Assembly (NCBI GenBank): GCA_902773035.1 | Contig: CACYDB010000079.1 | Location: 1 to 18,861, forward strand | Length of the DNA stretch: 18,861 bases | From: an uncultured Ruminococcus sp. | GTDB taxonomy: Bacteria; Bacillota; Clostridia; Oscillospirales; Acutalibacteraceae | Direction of reading: 5' to 3' | Shown: one piece after another, positions 1 through 7,814 of the stretch | Position numbering within the stretch: position 1 is the first letter of the stretch | Layout of the letters: each line of letters starts with the position of its first letter | The notes under the pieces: generated by a model | What the model was told of the DNA's origin: nothing | Databases searched by the model: none | The model's input: the letters and a program-made list of their open reading frames with translations, nothing else | Program-made: the position numbers and the translations under genes

Positions 1-20
1 ATTTAAAACCCTATTCATTT

Positions 21-51
21 TTTAAGCGTGCATAGTTAATGCACGCTTAAA
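21..51 (-). terminator. Hairpin after lysA, possible transcription end
   Basis: A perfect 13-bp inverted repeat (21-33 pairs with 39-51) with a 5-base loop begins 8 bases past the lysA stop codon. The position suits the 3' end of the operon. In the direction of transcription the stem is followed by A residues, not a T tract, so it is not a standard intrinsic terminator. It may be a terminator of another kind, an RNA 3'-end stabiliser or a bidirectional element shared with a gene outside the window. Confidence 0.4.
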
Positions 52-59
52 TGTGTTTA

Positions 60-1334
60 TTAAAACTTAAACTCCGAGAAATCAAACGTTGCAAAGTAGT
101 CCTTTGGGGTTTCGGCTCTTCTGATAAGCTTATGTGAACCGTCCTCCTTTAAGAGAACCTCGGCGCTGCGAAGCTTGCCGTTGTAGTTGTAGCCCATTGA
201 GAAGCCGTGAGCTCCTGTGTCGTGGATGTAGATTATATCCCCTATGTCAATCTTCGGGAGCATTCTGTCTATCGCGAATTTATCATTGTTCTCGCACAGT
301 CCGCCCGTAACATCGTACATATGATCGCATTTCTCGTTTTCCTTGCCGAGAACGGTTACGTGATGATATGAACCGTACATAGCCGGTCTCATAAGATTAG
401 CCGCGCAGGCGTCAAGACCGATATAATCCTTATAGATATGCTTTTCGTGGATAGCGGTAGCAACGAGAGCGCCATAGGGAGCGAGCATATATCTGCCGAG
501 TTCTGTATATATCTCAACGTCCCCCATTCCCTCGGGAATAAGGATTTGCTCAAATTTTTTGCGTACTCCCTCGCCTATGTATTGTATGTCGCTTTTAGGC
601 TCGTCGGGCTTATAGTCAACGCCTACTCCGCCTGAGAGATTGACAAATTTAATGTGAACGCCTGTCTTTTTGTGAAGTCTTACGGCGAGTCTGAAAAGTA
701 TTCCCGCGAGCTCGGGATAATACTCATTTGAAACCGTGTTTGAAGCGAGAAAAGCGTGAATACCGAAGTCCTCGGCGCCCGCTTCTTTAAGCTCAATAAA
801 CGCTTTCTCCATCTGCTCCTCGGTCATACCGTACTTGGAATCGCCCGGTGTATCCATAACCTGAACCTTGTCCTCGCTTCCGCCGAGCTCAAACACTCCG
901 CCCGGGTTAAAGCGGCAACAGATAGTCTTGGGAACCTCGGGTAAGATCTTCTTGATAAAATCAACGTGAGTGTAGTCGTCAAGATTGATATAAGCGCCCA
1001 TCTCGTACGCCTTTTTCATATCCTCAACGGGAGTTACGTTGGAGCTGAACATAATATTTGAGCCTGAAATACCGCACGACTCGCACAGCATAAGCTCTGT
1101 GTATGACGAGCAGTCCATACCGCAGCCCTCTTCCTCAAGGATTTTCATAAGATAAGGGTTCGGAGTAGCCTTTACGGCAAAATATTCCTTATAGCCCTTG
1201 TTCCAGCTGAACGCTTCATTGAGCGCTCTGGCATTTTCTCTGATACCCTTTTCATCATAGACGTGAAAAGGAGTCGGGATATCCTTGATGATATCCTTCG
1301 CCTGACCGAGAGTCAGGAATGGTTTCTTCTGCAT
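60..1334 (-). CDS. lysA: Diaminopimelate decarboxylase (LysA)
   Basis: Likely converts meso-diaminopimelate to L-lysine and CO2, the last step of lysine synthesis, using pyridoxal phosphate in the cytosol. The protein has 424 residues, a normal family length. Visible features of the fold type III decarboxylases are the PLP lysine in YFAVKATPNP (Lys55), the glycine-rich LSGGVGVDY (233-241), and the C-terminal GAHGFSMGYNYNG (374-386) that contributes to the second half of the active site. Several motifs depart from the textbook enzyme: GIHAFLASNT (191-200) replaces the usual HxHxGSQ, ELGR (278-281) replaces EPGR, and CENND (347-351) replaces CESGD. I recall this variant from Clostridia, but ornithine, arginine or carboxynorspermidine decarboxylase activity cannot be excluded from sequence alone. 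A strong GGAGGT ribosome site (1342-1347 region) fixes the start. It is the last gene of the tig-clpPX-lon-engB run, 32 bases after engB. Confidence 0.87.
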   Translation of the reverse strand: MQKKPFLTLGQAKDIIKDIPTPFHVYDEKGIRENARALNEAFSWNKGYKEYFAVKATPNPYLMKILEEEGCGMDCSSYTELMLCESCGISGSNIMFSSNVTPVEDMKKAYEMGAYINLDDYTHVDFIKKILPEVPKTICCRFNPGGVFELGGSEDKVQVMDTPGDSKYGMTEEQMEKAFIELKEAGAEDFGIHAFLASNTVSNEYYPELAGILFRLAVRLHKKTGVHIKFVNLSGGVGVDYKPDEPKSDIQYIGEGVRKKFEQILIPEGMGDVEIYTELGRYMLAPYGALVATAIHEKHIYKDYIGLDACAANLMRPAMYGSYHHVTVLGKENEKCDHMYDVTGGLCENNDKFAIDRMLPKIDIGDIIYIHDTGAHGFSMGYNYNGKLRSAEVLLKEDGSHKLIRRAETPKDYFATFDFSEFKF

Positions 1335-1358
1335 TTTGATTACCTCCGATTACCCATT

Positions 1359-1378
1359 GACGCGCGTTACTGCGCGTC
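1359..1378 (-). other. GC-rich hairpin spanning the engB stop codon
   Basis: A perfect 7-bp inverted repeat (1359-1365 with 1372-1378; GACGCGC/GCGCGTC) encloses a 6-base loop that contains the engB TAA stop (1367-1369). The lysA Shine-Dalgarno site follows about 11 bases downstream. There is no T tract, so this is not an intrinsic terminator. It could mark an mRNA processing site or modulate coupling between engB and lysA. Function is inference. Confidence 0.45.
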
Positions 1379-1957
1379 GTTTATATATTCCTCAATTACC
1401 TCTTTTATATCGTCCAAGCCCTCGCCGGTTACGGCTGAGAAGGGTATCAGCTCAGTGTCCTCATAGTCGCCGAGCTCGTCCATAATCTCGTCAATCCGCT
1501 TTTCATAGGCGGTTTTTTTGAGCTTATCGCGCTTTGTGAGCACGATTACGAACGGCGCGTTGCTATGATAAAGGAAGTCGAGCATATCATAGTCGTCCTT
1601 TGTAGGCTTGTGACGTATATCTATAATCTGAATTATCAGCGCTATATTTCTTCCCGCGGAGAGATAGCCCTCGACAAGCTCAGCCCATCTCGCCTTTTCA
1701 GCCTTTGAGACCTTGGCGTAGCCGTAGCCCGGAAGATCAACGAGCTTGAACTCCTCAGCGTCAAAGAAATTGATCGTCGCAGTTTTACCGGGCTGAGAGC
1801 TTACTCTCGCAAGGTTTTTGCGCTGTACGAGCTTGTTTATGAGCGAGCTCTTCCCTACGTTTGAATGTCCTGAAAATACAATCTCGGGCTTTACGCTCTC
1901 GGGAAGCTGGGATGAAAGTCCCGCTGAATATTCAAATTCTACCTTATTGAAATTCAT
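1367..1957 (-). CDS. engB: Ribosome biogenesis GTP-binding protein EngB (YsxC/YihA)
   Basis: A small TRAFAC-class GTPase needed for late assembly of the 50S ribosomal subunit; in Bacillus subtilis the homologue YsxC is essential. All GTPase motifs are present in order: G1 GHSNVGKSS (30-38), the switch I region with TAT (59-61), G3 DLPGYG (74-79), G4 TKRD (141-144) and G5 SAVTG (174-178). Length of 196 residues is normal. It starts two bases after the lon stop codon, with a modest AAGG ribosome site inside the end of lon, so translation is probably coupled. Placement directly after lon is the common Firmicute arrangement. The identification is secure. Confidence 0.96.
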   Translation of the reverse strand: MNFNKVEFEYSAGLSSQLPESVKPEIVFSGHSNVGKSSLINKLVQRKNLARVSSQPGKTATINFFDAEEFKLVDLPGYGYAKVSKAEKARWAELVEGYLSAGRNIALIIQIIDIRHKPTKDDYDMLDFLYHSNAPFVIVLTKRDKLKKTAYEKRIDEIMDELGDYEDTELIPFSAVTGEGLDDIKEVIEEYINDAQ

Positions 1958-1959
1958 AG

Positions 1960-4362
1960 TTACTGCCTTATTGACGATGAATCGAGCTTCGCGCTGTTCG
2001 GAAGGATAAGATTGTTTTTCTTATCGTTCGCGATAATCGGCTCAACCGTCGCCGCTGATAAAACCTCGGTAAAATTCTCAACAGGTATAAACGTGACAGA
2101 CTCGCGTACCACGGGGTCAACCTCCTCTAAATCGGGGATATTGTCCTTCGGGATAAATACCTGCTTAACACCCGCCTTGTATGCTGCCATGGATTTCTCC
2201 TTTAAGCCGCCTATGGCGAGGATTTTACCTCTGAGTGTAATTTCACCTGTCATAGCGATATCGCGTCTTACAGGGCGCATAGAAAGCGCTGAGTAGATAG
2301 CTACCGCCATTGTGATTCCTGCTGAGGGACCGTCCTTTGGAATAGCTCCCTCGGGCGCGTGCAAGTGAATGTCCTTTGTCTTGTAAAAATCGTTGTTTAT
2401 CTTCAAAATATCGCTGTGAGAACGGATACAGGTTATAGCGGCGTTGGCGCTTTCCTGCATAACGTCGCCGAGCGATCCTGTAAGCGTGATTTTGCCTGTT
2501 CCTGGCATTACGGCAACCTCGATAGGAAGAAGCGTTCCTCCGACTGCTGTCCATGCAAGACCGTTGACAACGCCTATTTCGTCGCTGTCGGGAAGCTTGT
2601 CCCCTCTCACCTTCTGAACGCCGAGGTATTCGCCGATGTTTTTATCGGTAAACTTGATGCTATCGAGCTCTCCGTTTACGTACTTGACGGCAAATTTTCT
2701 TATTGCCTTCGCAATTTCCTGCTCAAGCCTTCTGACTCCTGCTTCCCTTGTATAAGCGTCGATTATGAGATATACAGCGGACTGCGTGAATTTGACGAGC
2801 TTAGTATCAAGACCGTTAGCCGCAATCTGCTTGGGAATGAGGTGCTTTTTGGCGATGTTGAACTTTTCCTCGCGCGTATAGCTTCCGATTTCTATTATCT
2901 CCATTCTGTCATAGAGCGGAGGCGGAATCTGCGAAGCGTCGTTAGCTGTCGTTATAAAGAAGACGTTTGACAAATCAAACGGGATGTCTATATAGTGGTC
3001 AACGAACTTATTGTTCTGCTCAGCGTCGAGAACTTCAAGAAGCGCTGATGAGGGGTCGCCCTTATAGTCGGAGCCCAACTTGTCAATCTCATCGAGAATG
3101 AGCAGAGGATTATTACTTCCCGCGCTCTTTACCGCGTTGATGATCCTGCCCGGCATTGAACCTATGTAGGTCTTGCGGTGGCCGCGGATCTCAGCCTCAT
3201 CATGAACGCCTCCGAGGGCTATTCTGGCTGACTTCCTGCCCATAGCCGCGGCTACGGACTGGGCGATAGATGTTTTACCTACGCCCGGAGGTCCTACCAG
3301 ACAGATTATCTGACCCTTGATTTTGTTGTTGAGCTTTCTGACGGCGAGCTGTTCGATTATACGCTCCTTGACGTTTTTCAGACCGTAGTGATTCTTTTCA
3401 AGCTTTGCTTCAATTTGCTTTAAATTGAGCTTGTCCCTAGTGCTGACGTTCCACGGAAGGTCGAGCACTGTGTCAAGATATGTATGAATTACCGAGGCTT
3501 CCTGGCTTCCGAACGGCATTTTGGACATTCTCTTGCATTCCTTTAAGAGAACCTCCTCGCTTTCCTCGGGGAGCTTCAAAGCCTTTATCTTCTCGATAAA
3601 TTGCTCTGACTCAGACGACGGAGTATCGGTTTCTCCCAGCTCGGACTCAATTATATATTTTTGCTCGCGCAGGAAATACTCGCGCTGTGTTTTATCTATT
3701 CTTTCCTTGGCTTCTCTCTCGATTTGTTCCTCAATCTCGAGGATATAAACCTCCTGGTGCATTATATCAAGAAGCGTTTCCATTCTTGAGGTTTTATCGA
3801 GGGTGTCGAGCAGGAGCTGCTTGTCCTCGTAGTCGGGAAGAATGTTGCCAGCGATAAAATCGGCGAGCTCTCCCCCTTCGTTGCAGGTCGCTACTCTGAA
3901 CAGCACGTCGGAAGCTAGATTGGGAGTAAATGACGCGTACTCCTGAAAGACAGATTTAAGCTGACGTACAAGCGCTATATCTCGGGATGTAGTCGGCTCG
4001 TCATAGTCCTTATAGGAAATAGTCTCGGAGAAAAGACATTTATTGAATTCATAATATCTTTCCGCGCGGGCTCTGTATAAGCCCTCGACGATGATTCTAG
4101 TAGTATCGTCAGTCTGCTTTATAACCTGAACAATGCGGCATACAACGCCCATTTCAAACAAATCGGAATCAACGGGATCCTTGACGGCGGGATTCTTCTG
4201 AGCCACAAGGAAAATCTCCTGATTATTCTTCATAGCGGCGCTGATGGCGATTTGAGATTTCTTTCTTCCTACGTCGAAATGAAGTAAGGTTTTTGGAAAA
4301 ACAACGAGTCCTCTAAGCGGAAGAACAGGCAGGTTATATTTATCAAAACCTAATTTTCCCAT
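1960..4362 (-). CDS. lon: ATP-dependent protease La (LonA)
   Basis: Cytosolic homo-oligomeric AAA+ serine protease that unfolds and degrades damaged and regulatory proteins. The 800-residue protein is full length for LonA. It has the N-terminal substrate-binding domain beginning LPVLPLRGLVVFP, a coiled-coil region around 190-270, Walker A GPPGVGKT (357-364), Walker B LLILDEID with Asp424-Glu425, and the C-terminal protease domain. The catalytic dyad is visible as Ser680 in KDGPSAGIT and Lys723 in GGLKEKSMAA, offset by one from Escherichia coli Ser679/Lys722. An AAGGAG ribosome site (4369-4374) six bases before the ATG decides the start. It lies 104 bases downstream of clpX behind a hairpin, and two bases before engB. 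I see no HrcA (CIRCE) or CtsR operator upstream. Confidence 0.97.
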   Translation of the reverse strand: MGKLGFDKYNLPVLPLRGLVVFPKTLLHFDVGRKKSQIAISAAMKNNQEIFLVAQKNPAVKDPVDSDLFEMGVVCRIVQVIKQTDDTTRIIVEGLYRARAERYYEFNKCLFSETISYKDYDEPTTSRDIALVRQLKSVFQEYASFTPNLASDVLFRVATCNEGGELADFIAGNILPDYEDKQLLLDTLDKTSRMETLLDIMHQEVYILEIEEQIEREAKERIDKTQREYFLREQKYIIESELGETDTPSSESEQFIEKIKALKLPEESEEVLLKECKRMSKMPFGSQEASVIHTYLDTVLDLPWNVSTRDKLNLKQIEAKLEKNHYGLKNVKERIIEQLAVRKLNNKIKGQIICLVGPPGVGKTSIAQSVAAAMGRKSARIALGGVHDEAEIRGHRKTYIGSMPGRIINAVKSAGSNNPLLILDEIDKLGSDYKGDPSSALLEVLDAEQNNKFVDHYIDIPFDLSNVFFITTANDASQIPPPLYDRMEIIEIGSYTREEKFNIAKKHLIPKQIAANGLDTKLVKFTQSAVYLIIDAYTREAGVRRLEQEIAKAIRKFAVKYVNGELDSIKFTDKNIGEYLGVQKVRGDKLPDSDEIGVVNGLAWTAVGGTLLPIEVAVMPGTGKITLTGSLGDVMQESANAAITCIRSHSDILKINNDFYKTKDIHLHAPEGAIPKDGPSAGITMAVAIYSALSMRPVRRDIAMTGEITLRGKILAIGGLKEKSMAAYKAGVKQVFIPKDNIPDLEEVDPVVRESVTFIPVENFTEVLSAATVEPIIANDKKNNLILPNSAKLDSSSIRQ

Positions 4363-4399
4363 AATTAACTCCTTAAAATTACTAATTTACCTTATCTCT

Positions 4400-4453
4400 A
4401 AAAAATCCAAATGCTGTAGTGCTAAAATCTTTAAGATTTTTCACATTACAGCA
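4400..4453 (-). terminator. Imperfect hairpin with T-rich tail between clpX and lon
   Basis: In the 104-base clpX-lon gap, TGCTGTA and TACAGCA arms (4447-4453 and 4412-4418) enclose an inner AAAATC/GATTTT stem, giving a long, partly interrupted hairpin. On the transcribed strand it is followed by TTTGGATTTTTT (4400-4411). This looks like a weak or partial terminator, or an mRNA processing site, that would lower lon expression relative to clpPX. I found no convincing promoter in the remaining bases before lon. Confidence 0.45.
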
Positions 4454-4466
4454 GATAGACTATTAA

Positions 4467-5774
4467 TTACGAAACCTCCTCGGCTTCGATGATTTTGTTG
4501 TTGAAATTTAAGTTGGACTGACGCTTTGAATTGCTTCGCTCAATAATCGGCTCGGCGTTCTTCTCCACGACATCCTCGTTAATGATAATCTTTATGATAG
4601 TTTCGTCCGAGGGCACATCAAACATCAAATCGTTTAAGATGTTCTCCATAATACCGCGCAGACCTCTCGCGCCTGTTTTCTGCTCCTTGGCTTTATTTGC
4701 GACAGCCTTGAGCGCTTCAGCGGTAAACTCCAGATCGACTCCGTCGAGCGCAAACAGCTTTGTATACTGCTTCATCAGAGAGTTTTTGGGCTCGGTGAGA
4801 ATCTTTACGAGAGCGTCAACATCAAGACCGTTGAGGGCGGTTATAACGGGGATTCTTCCCACAAGCTCGGGGATAATGCCGTATTTAACGAGGTCGTGAG
4901 CTACGACATCGTTCATCCAGCCTGTCTCATCGAGGACGGCTTTCTCCTGAACGTTGGCGCCGAAGCCTACGATCGAGGCTCCCTTACGCTTCTCGACAAT
5001 CTTTTCAAGACCGTCGAACGCTCCGCCGCAGATAAAGAGAATGTCCTTTGTATTGACCTGCAAAAATTCCTGCTGAGGATGCTTTCTTCCGCCGGTCGGA
5101 GGAACATTTGAGACCGTTCCCTCGAGGATTTTTAAAAGCGCCTGCTGAACGCCCTCGCCGCTAACGTCACGGGTAATCGAGGGGTTCTCGGATTTACGGG
5201 AGATTTTGTCTATCTCGTCAATGTAAATGATACCGCGTTCAGCCTTTTCTATATCGAAATCAGCCGCCTGAATGAGCTTTAAGAGGATGTTTTCAACGTC
5301 CTCGCCGACGTATCCTGCTTCCGTGAGGGTAGTGGCGTCGGCTATAGCGAAGGGTACATCCAGAGCCTTTGCGAGAGTCTGAGCGAGCAGCGTCTTGCCT
5401 ACGCCCGTGGGACCGAGTAAAAGAACGTTGCTCTTGGCGAACTCAATGTCGTTATCGTTGCCGAAAACGCGCTTGTAGTGGTTATATACCGCTACGCTGA
5501 GCGCTCTCTTGGCTTTGTCCTGCCCTATTACGTACTCATCGAGAATTTTCTTGATCTCAGCAGGCTTGAGCAGCTGAGGAATATCGGAAACGTTCTCGCC
5601 TATATTATCTTCTTGCGCCGGAGCCTCAAAGCCCGATTCGTCGAGAATGTTGACGCACAGCTCGACGCACTGGTCGCATATATAAACTCCGTTGCCTTTT
5701 ACAAGTCTGCCGACAAACTCCTGCGGTTTTCCGCAAAAGGAGCAGTAGATGTTATCATCGTGGTTGTTAGGCAT
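4467..5774 (-). CDS. clpX: ATP-dependent Clp protease ATP-binding subunit ClpX
   Basis: AAA+ hexameric unfoldase that recognises tagged or damaged substrates and threads them into ClpP. The 435-residue protein is full length. Domain order is an N-terminal C4 zinc finger (Cys11, Cys14, Cys33, Cys36), Walker A GPTGVGKT (121-128), pore loop GYVGED (154-159), Walker B IIYIDEID (182-189), the conserved RDVSGEGVQQALLKILEGT segment (202-220), the ClpP-docking loop and sensor 2 GARGLR (368-373). The docking tripeptide reads VGF (269-271) where IGF is usual, a conservative change. It starts 25 bases after clpP with a GAGGGT ribosome site, so the two are almost certainly co-transcribed. Confidence 0.97.
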   Translation of the reverse strand: MPNNHDDNIYCSFCGKPQEFVGRLVKGNGVYICDQCVELCVNILDESGFEAPAQEDNIGENVSDIPQLLKPAEIKKILDEYVIGQDKAKRALSVAVYNHYKRVFGNDNDIEFAKSNVLLLGPTGVGKTLLAQTLAKALDVPFAIADATTLTEAGYVGEDVENILLKLIQAADFDIEKAERGIIYIDEIDKISRKSENPSITRDVSGEGVQQALLKILEGTVSNVPPTGGRKHPQQEFLQVNTKDILFICGGAFDGLEKIVEKRKGASIVGFGANVQEKAVLDETGWMNDVVAHDLVKYGIIPELVGRIPVITALNGLDVDALVKILTEPKNSLMKQYTKLFALDGVDLEFTAEALKAVANKAKEQKTGARGLRGIMENILNDLMFDVPSDETIIKIIINEDVVEKNAEPIIERSNSKRQSNLNFNNKIIEAEEVS

Positions 5775-5799
5775 AATTACCCTCGCTTAAAAACTATGA

Positions 5800-6381
5800 T
5801 TATCTCTTTTCAAATACCTTGTCAATCAAACCGTACTCCAGAGCCTGTTGAGCGGTCATAAAGTTATCACGGTTAGTATCTTTCGCGATTACGTCCACAG
5901 GCTGACCTGTGTTCGCGGCAAGAATCTCGTTAAGTCTTTTCTTTATATCAAGAATATGCTGTGTATGAATCTCCATATCCGTAGCCTGACCCTGAGCGCC
6001 GCCTGAGGGCTGGTGGATCATAATATCGGCGTTGGGAAGCGCGTATCTCTTACCCTTGGCGCCTGCCGCGAGGAGAAAAGCTCCCATACTGGCTGCCATA
6101 CCCATACAGATGGTGGATACATCGCACTTGATATAGTTCATTGTATCGTAAATCGCGAAGCCGTCTGTTACGGAACCGCCCGGGCTGTTGATATAAAGAC
6201 TGATGTCCTTTGTGGGATCCTGAGCCTCGAGGTAGAGCAGCTGAGCTACTACTACGCTGGCGCTGGCGGAATTGACTTCCTCGTTAAGCATAACGATTCT
6301 GTCGTTTAAAAGACGGGAATATATGTCGTATGAGCGTTCGCCTCTGTTTGTCTGTTCAACAACATAAGGTACTAAAGCCAT
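5800..6381 (-). CDS. clpP: ATP-dependent Clp protease proteolytic subunit ClpP
   Basis: Serine peptidase that forms a double-heptamer barrel and degrades proteins delivered by ClpX and other Clp ATPases. The 193-residue protein has the full catalytic triad: Ser98 in MGMAASMGAF, His123 in MIHQPSGG and Asp172 in NRDNFM, matching the usual spacing. The N-terminus MALVPYVVEQTNRGERSYDIYSRLL-type start is characteristic and contains the short axial-loop region. GAAAGGATGA before the ATG is a plausible ribosome site. It sits between tig and clpX; a terminator-like hairpin overlaps the end of tig, leaving only about 35 bases before the clpP start. Confidence 0.97.
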   Translation of the reverse strand: MALVPYVVEQTNRGERSYDIYSRLLNDRIVMLNEEVNSASASVVVAQLLYLEAQDPTKDISLYINSPGGSVTDGFAIYDTMNYIKCDVSTICMGMAASMGAFLLAAGAKGKRYALPNADIMIHQPSGGAQGQATDMEIHTQHILDIKKRLNEILAANTGQPVDVIAKDTNRDNFMTAQQALEYGLIDKVFEKR

Positions 6382-6413
6382 ATTGAATCATCCTTTCATC
6401 ATATTATCGGAAC

Positions 6414-6436
6414 AAAAAGCCGAAGGTATTCAGCTT
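6414..6436 (-). terminator. Intrinsic terminator-like hairpin at the end of tig
   Basis: An 8-bp stem (AAGCTGAA at 6429-6436 pairing with TTCGGCTT at 6417-6424, one G-U pair) with a 4-base loop is followed by five T residues on the transcribed strand. The 5' arm begins inside the tig stop codon. It has the form of a compact intrinsic terminator, yet clpP follows after about 35 bases with no clear promoter, so it probably acts partially, uncoupling abundant trigger factor from ClpP levels. Confidence 0.6.
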
Positions 6437-7715
6437 ATTTTACTTTCGCGTTCTCTCTGACAAGCTTCATAGCCTTGTCAACCTTGAGATCCTCGGAAAG
6501 TGACTCGGGAGCTACGAAGTTCTTGACCTCGTCAGCCTTCATATTATATGTTTCGGCAAGTCTGTTATATTCTTCTTCGAGGTCCTTCTCCTCAACAGTG
6601 ATCTCTTCCTGACGAGCGATCGCCTCTAATACAAGACGGAGCTTAACTCTCTTCTCAGCCTGCGGCTTGTAGGTAGCCTCGATTGTGCCTCTCTCCATAC
6701 CTGTGTACTGGAGATATGTATCGAGGTTAAGACCCTGTGACTGCAGCTGCATCTCAAACTGCTGAACCATATCGCGAACCTCGTTATCGTACATAACCTC
6801 GGGAATTTCCTCTGTCGCGAGCTCTACGAGAGCGTCTGTAAGCTTGTTGTCGAAGTCCTTATCGGCTTCCTCCTCAAGTCTCTTGGCAACCTTTTCCTTG
6901 AGCTCCTCCTTGTATTCCTCGAGAGTATCCTTCTCGGAAACATCCTTTACGAACTCGTCGTCAACCTCGGGAAGCTCCTTAGTCTTGATCTCGTGGAGCT
7001 TGATCTTGAACTGAGCGTCCTTGCCCTTGAGGTTCTCGGCGTTGTAGTCCTCGGGGAAGGTTACGTCGATTGTGAAGTCCTCGCCTGTAGAGTGACCTAC
7101 GATAGCCTCCTCAAAGCCGGGGATGAACTGACCGTCGCCGAGCTTCAGGTTGAAGTTCTCAGCCTTGCCGCCCTCAAAAGCCTCGCCGTCGGCAAAGCCT
7201 TCAAAGTCGATTACAACTGTATCGCCGTTCTCGGCGGCTCTGTCCTCAACAGTTACCATACGGCTGTTTCTCTCGCGTACTGCCTGGAGCTCCTCGTCTA
7301 CAGCCTCGTCTGTAACCTCGGTTGAGAGCTTCTCGACCTCAATTCCCTTGTAGCCGTCAACTGTGAGCTCGGGAGCTACTGTGATTTTAGCGGTGAAGGA
7401 ATAACCCTCGTCGCTTACTTCCTTGATGCTGAGGTCGTCAACGCTTACAGCCTTGAGACCCGCTTCGATTGTAGCGTCAGCGAGAGCCTTGGGATATGTC
7501 TCGTCAATAGCGTCATCATAGAATACGCCCTTGCCGTACATTCTCTCGATCATATGCTTGGGAGCCTTACCCTTTCTGAAGCCGGGAATGTTGATGCTCT
7601 TGACCTGCTTTTTGTAAGCCTTGATTGTAGCGGCGGCGAATGTCTCCTTGTCAACGCTCACCTCTAACTCATATTTATTTGCGTCCTCGAGTTTTGTAGA
7701 ATTAATTAAGCTCAT
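6435..7715 (-). CDS. tig: Trigger factor (ribosome-associated chaperone and prolyl isomerase)
   Basis: Binds the ribosome exit tunnel near L23 and shields nascent chains; also a peptidyl-prolyl isomerase. With the start chosen here it has 426 residues, a normal length. The ribosome-binding signature GFRKGKAP lies at 45-52, the FKBP-type domain at about 160-245, and the helical chaperone domain runs to the C-terminus. An upstream ATG at 7730 would add five residues, but those codons contain the GGAGGA Shine-Dalgarno sequence (7723-7728), spaced correctly for the ATG at 7715, so 7715 is preferred. It is the first gene of the tig-clpP-clpX-lon-engB-lysA unit and has its own consensus promoter. 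Confidence 0.96.
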   Translation of the reverse strand: MSLINSTKLEDANKYELEVSVDKETFAAATIKAYKKQVKSINIPGFRKGKAPKHMIERMYGKGVFYDDAIDETYPKALADATIEAGLKAVSVDDLSIKEVSDEGYSFTAKITVAPELTVDGYKGIEVEKLSTEVTDEAVDEELQAVRERNSRMVTVEDRAAENGDTVVIDFEGFADGEAFEGGKAENFNLKLGDGQFIPGFEEAIVGHSTGEDFTIDVTFPEDYNAENLKGKDAQFKIKLHEIKTKELPEVDDEFVKDVSEKDTLEEYKEELKEKVAKRLEEEADKDFDNKLTDALVELATEEIPEVMYDNEVRDMVQQFEMQLQSQGLNLDTYLQYTGMERGTIEATYKPQAEKRVKLRLVLEAIARQEEITVEEKDLEEEYNRLAETYNMKADEVKNFVAPESLSEDLKVDKAMKLVRENAKVK

Positions 7716-7752
7716 TTTAGATTCCTCCATAAAATTTCAGTTTAACAAAGTA

Positions 7753-7781
7753 ATTATATCATTTTACATTGATTATATCAA
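7753..7781 (-). promoter_or_regulatory. Sigma-A promoter of tig
   Basis: TTGATA (7776-7781) and TATAAT (7753-7758) are separated by exactly 17 bases on the minus strand, in an AT-rich gap between the metallophosphoesterase stop and tig. This predicts a start of transcription near 7746 and a leader of about 30 bases ending in the GGAGGA ribosome site. It should drive the whole protein quality control group. No CIRCE or CtsR repeat is seen beside it. Confidence 0.85.
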
Positions 7782-7814
7782 TATATATTTGTGAACTTTT
7801 GTATAGTAAAAGCG

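Noticed and set aside
21..51. Terminator serving a plus-strand gene entering from the left
   Set aside because: The repeat is symmetrical, but there is no T tract on the plus strand either and no plus-strand gene is seen upstream in the window.
438..944. Plus-strand frames opposite lysA, and similar plus-strand frames opposite lon, clpX, tig, thrC, rluD and ileS
   Set aside because: They are antisense to well-supported conserved genes, lack ribosome sites and show no recognisable protein motifs; they are best explained as shadows of codon bias.
2243..2554. Minus-strand frame of 103 codons inside lon
   Set aside because: It lies in another frame of the intact Lon protease domain, is low-complexity and basic, and has no family features.
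7731..7814. CIRCE or CtsR operator upstream of tig-clpP
   Set aside because: I looked for the long CIRCE inverted repeat and for GGTCAAA direct repeats and found neither; the gap is explained by a sigma-A promoter.
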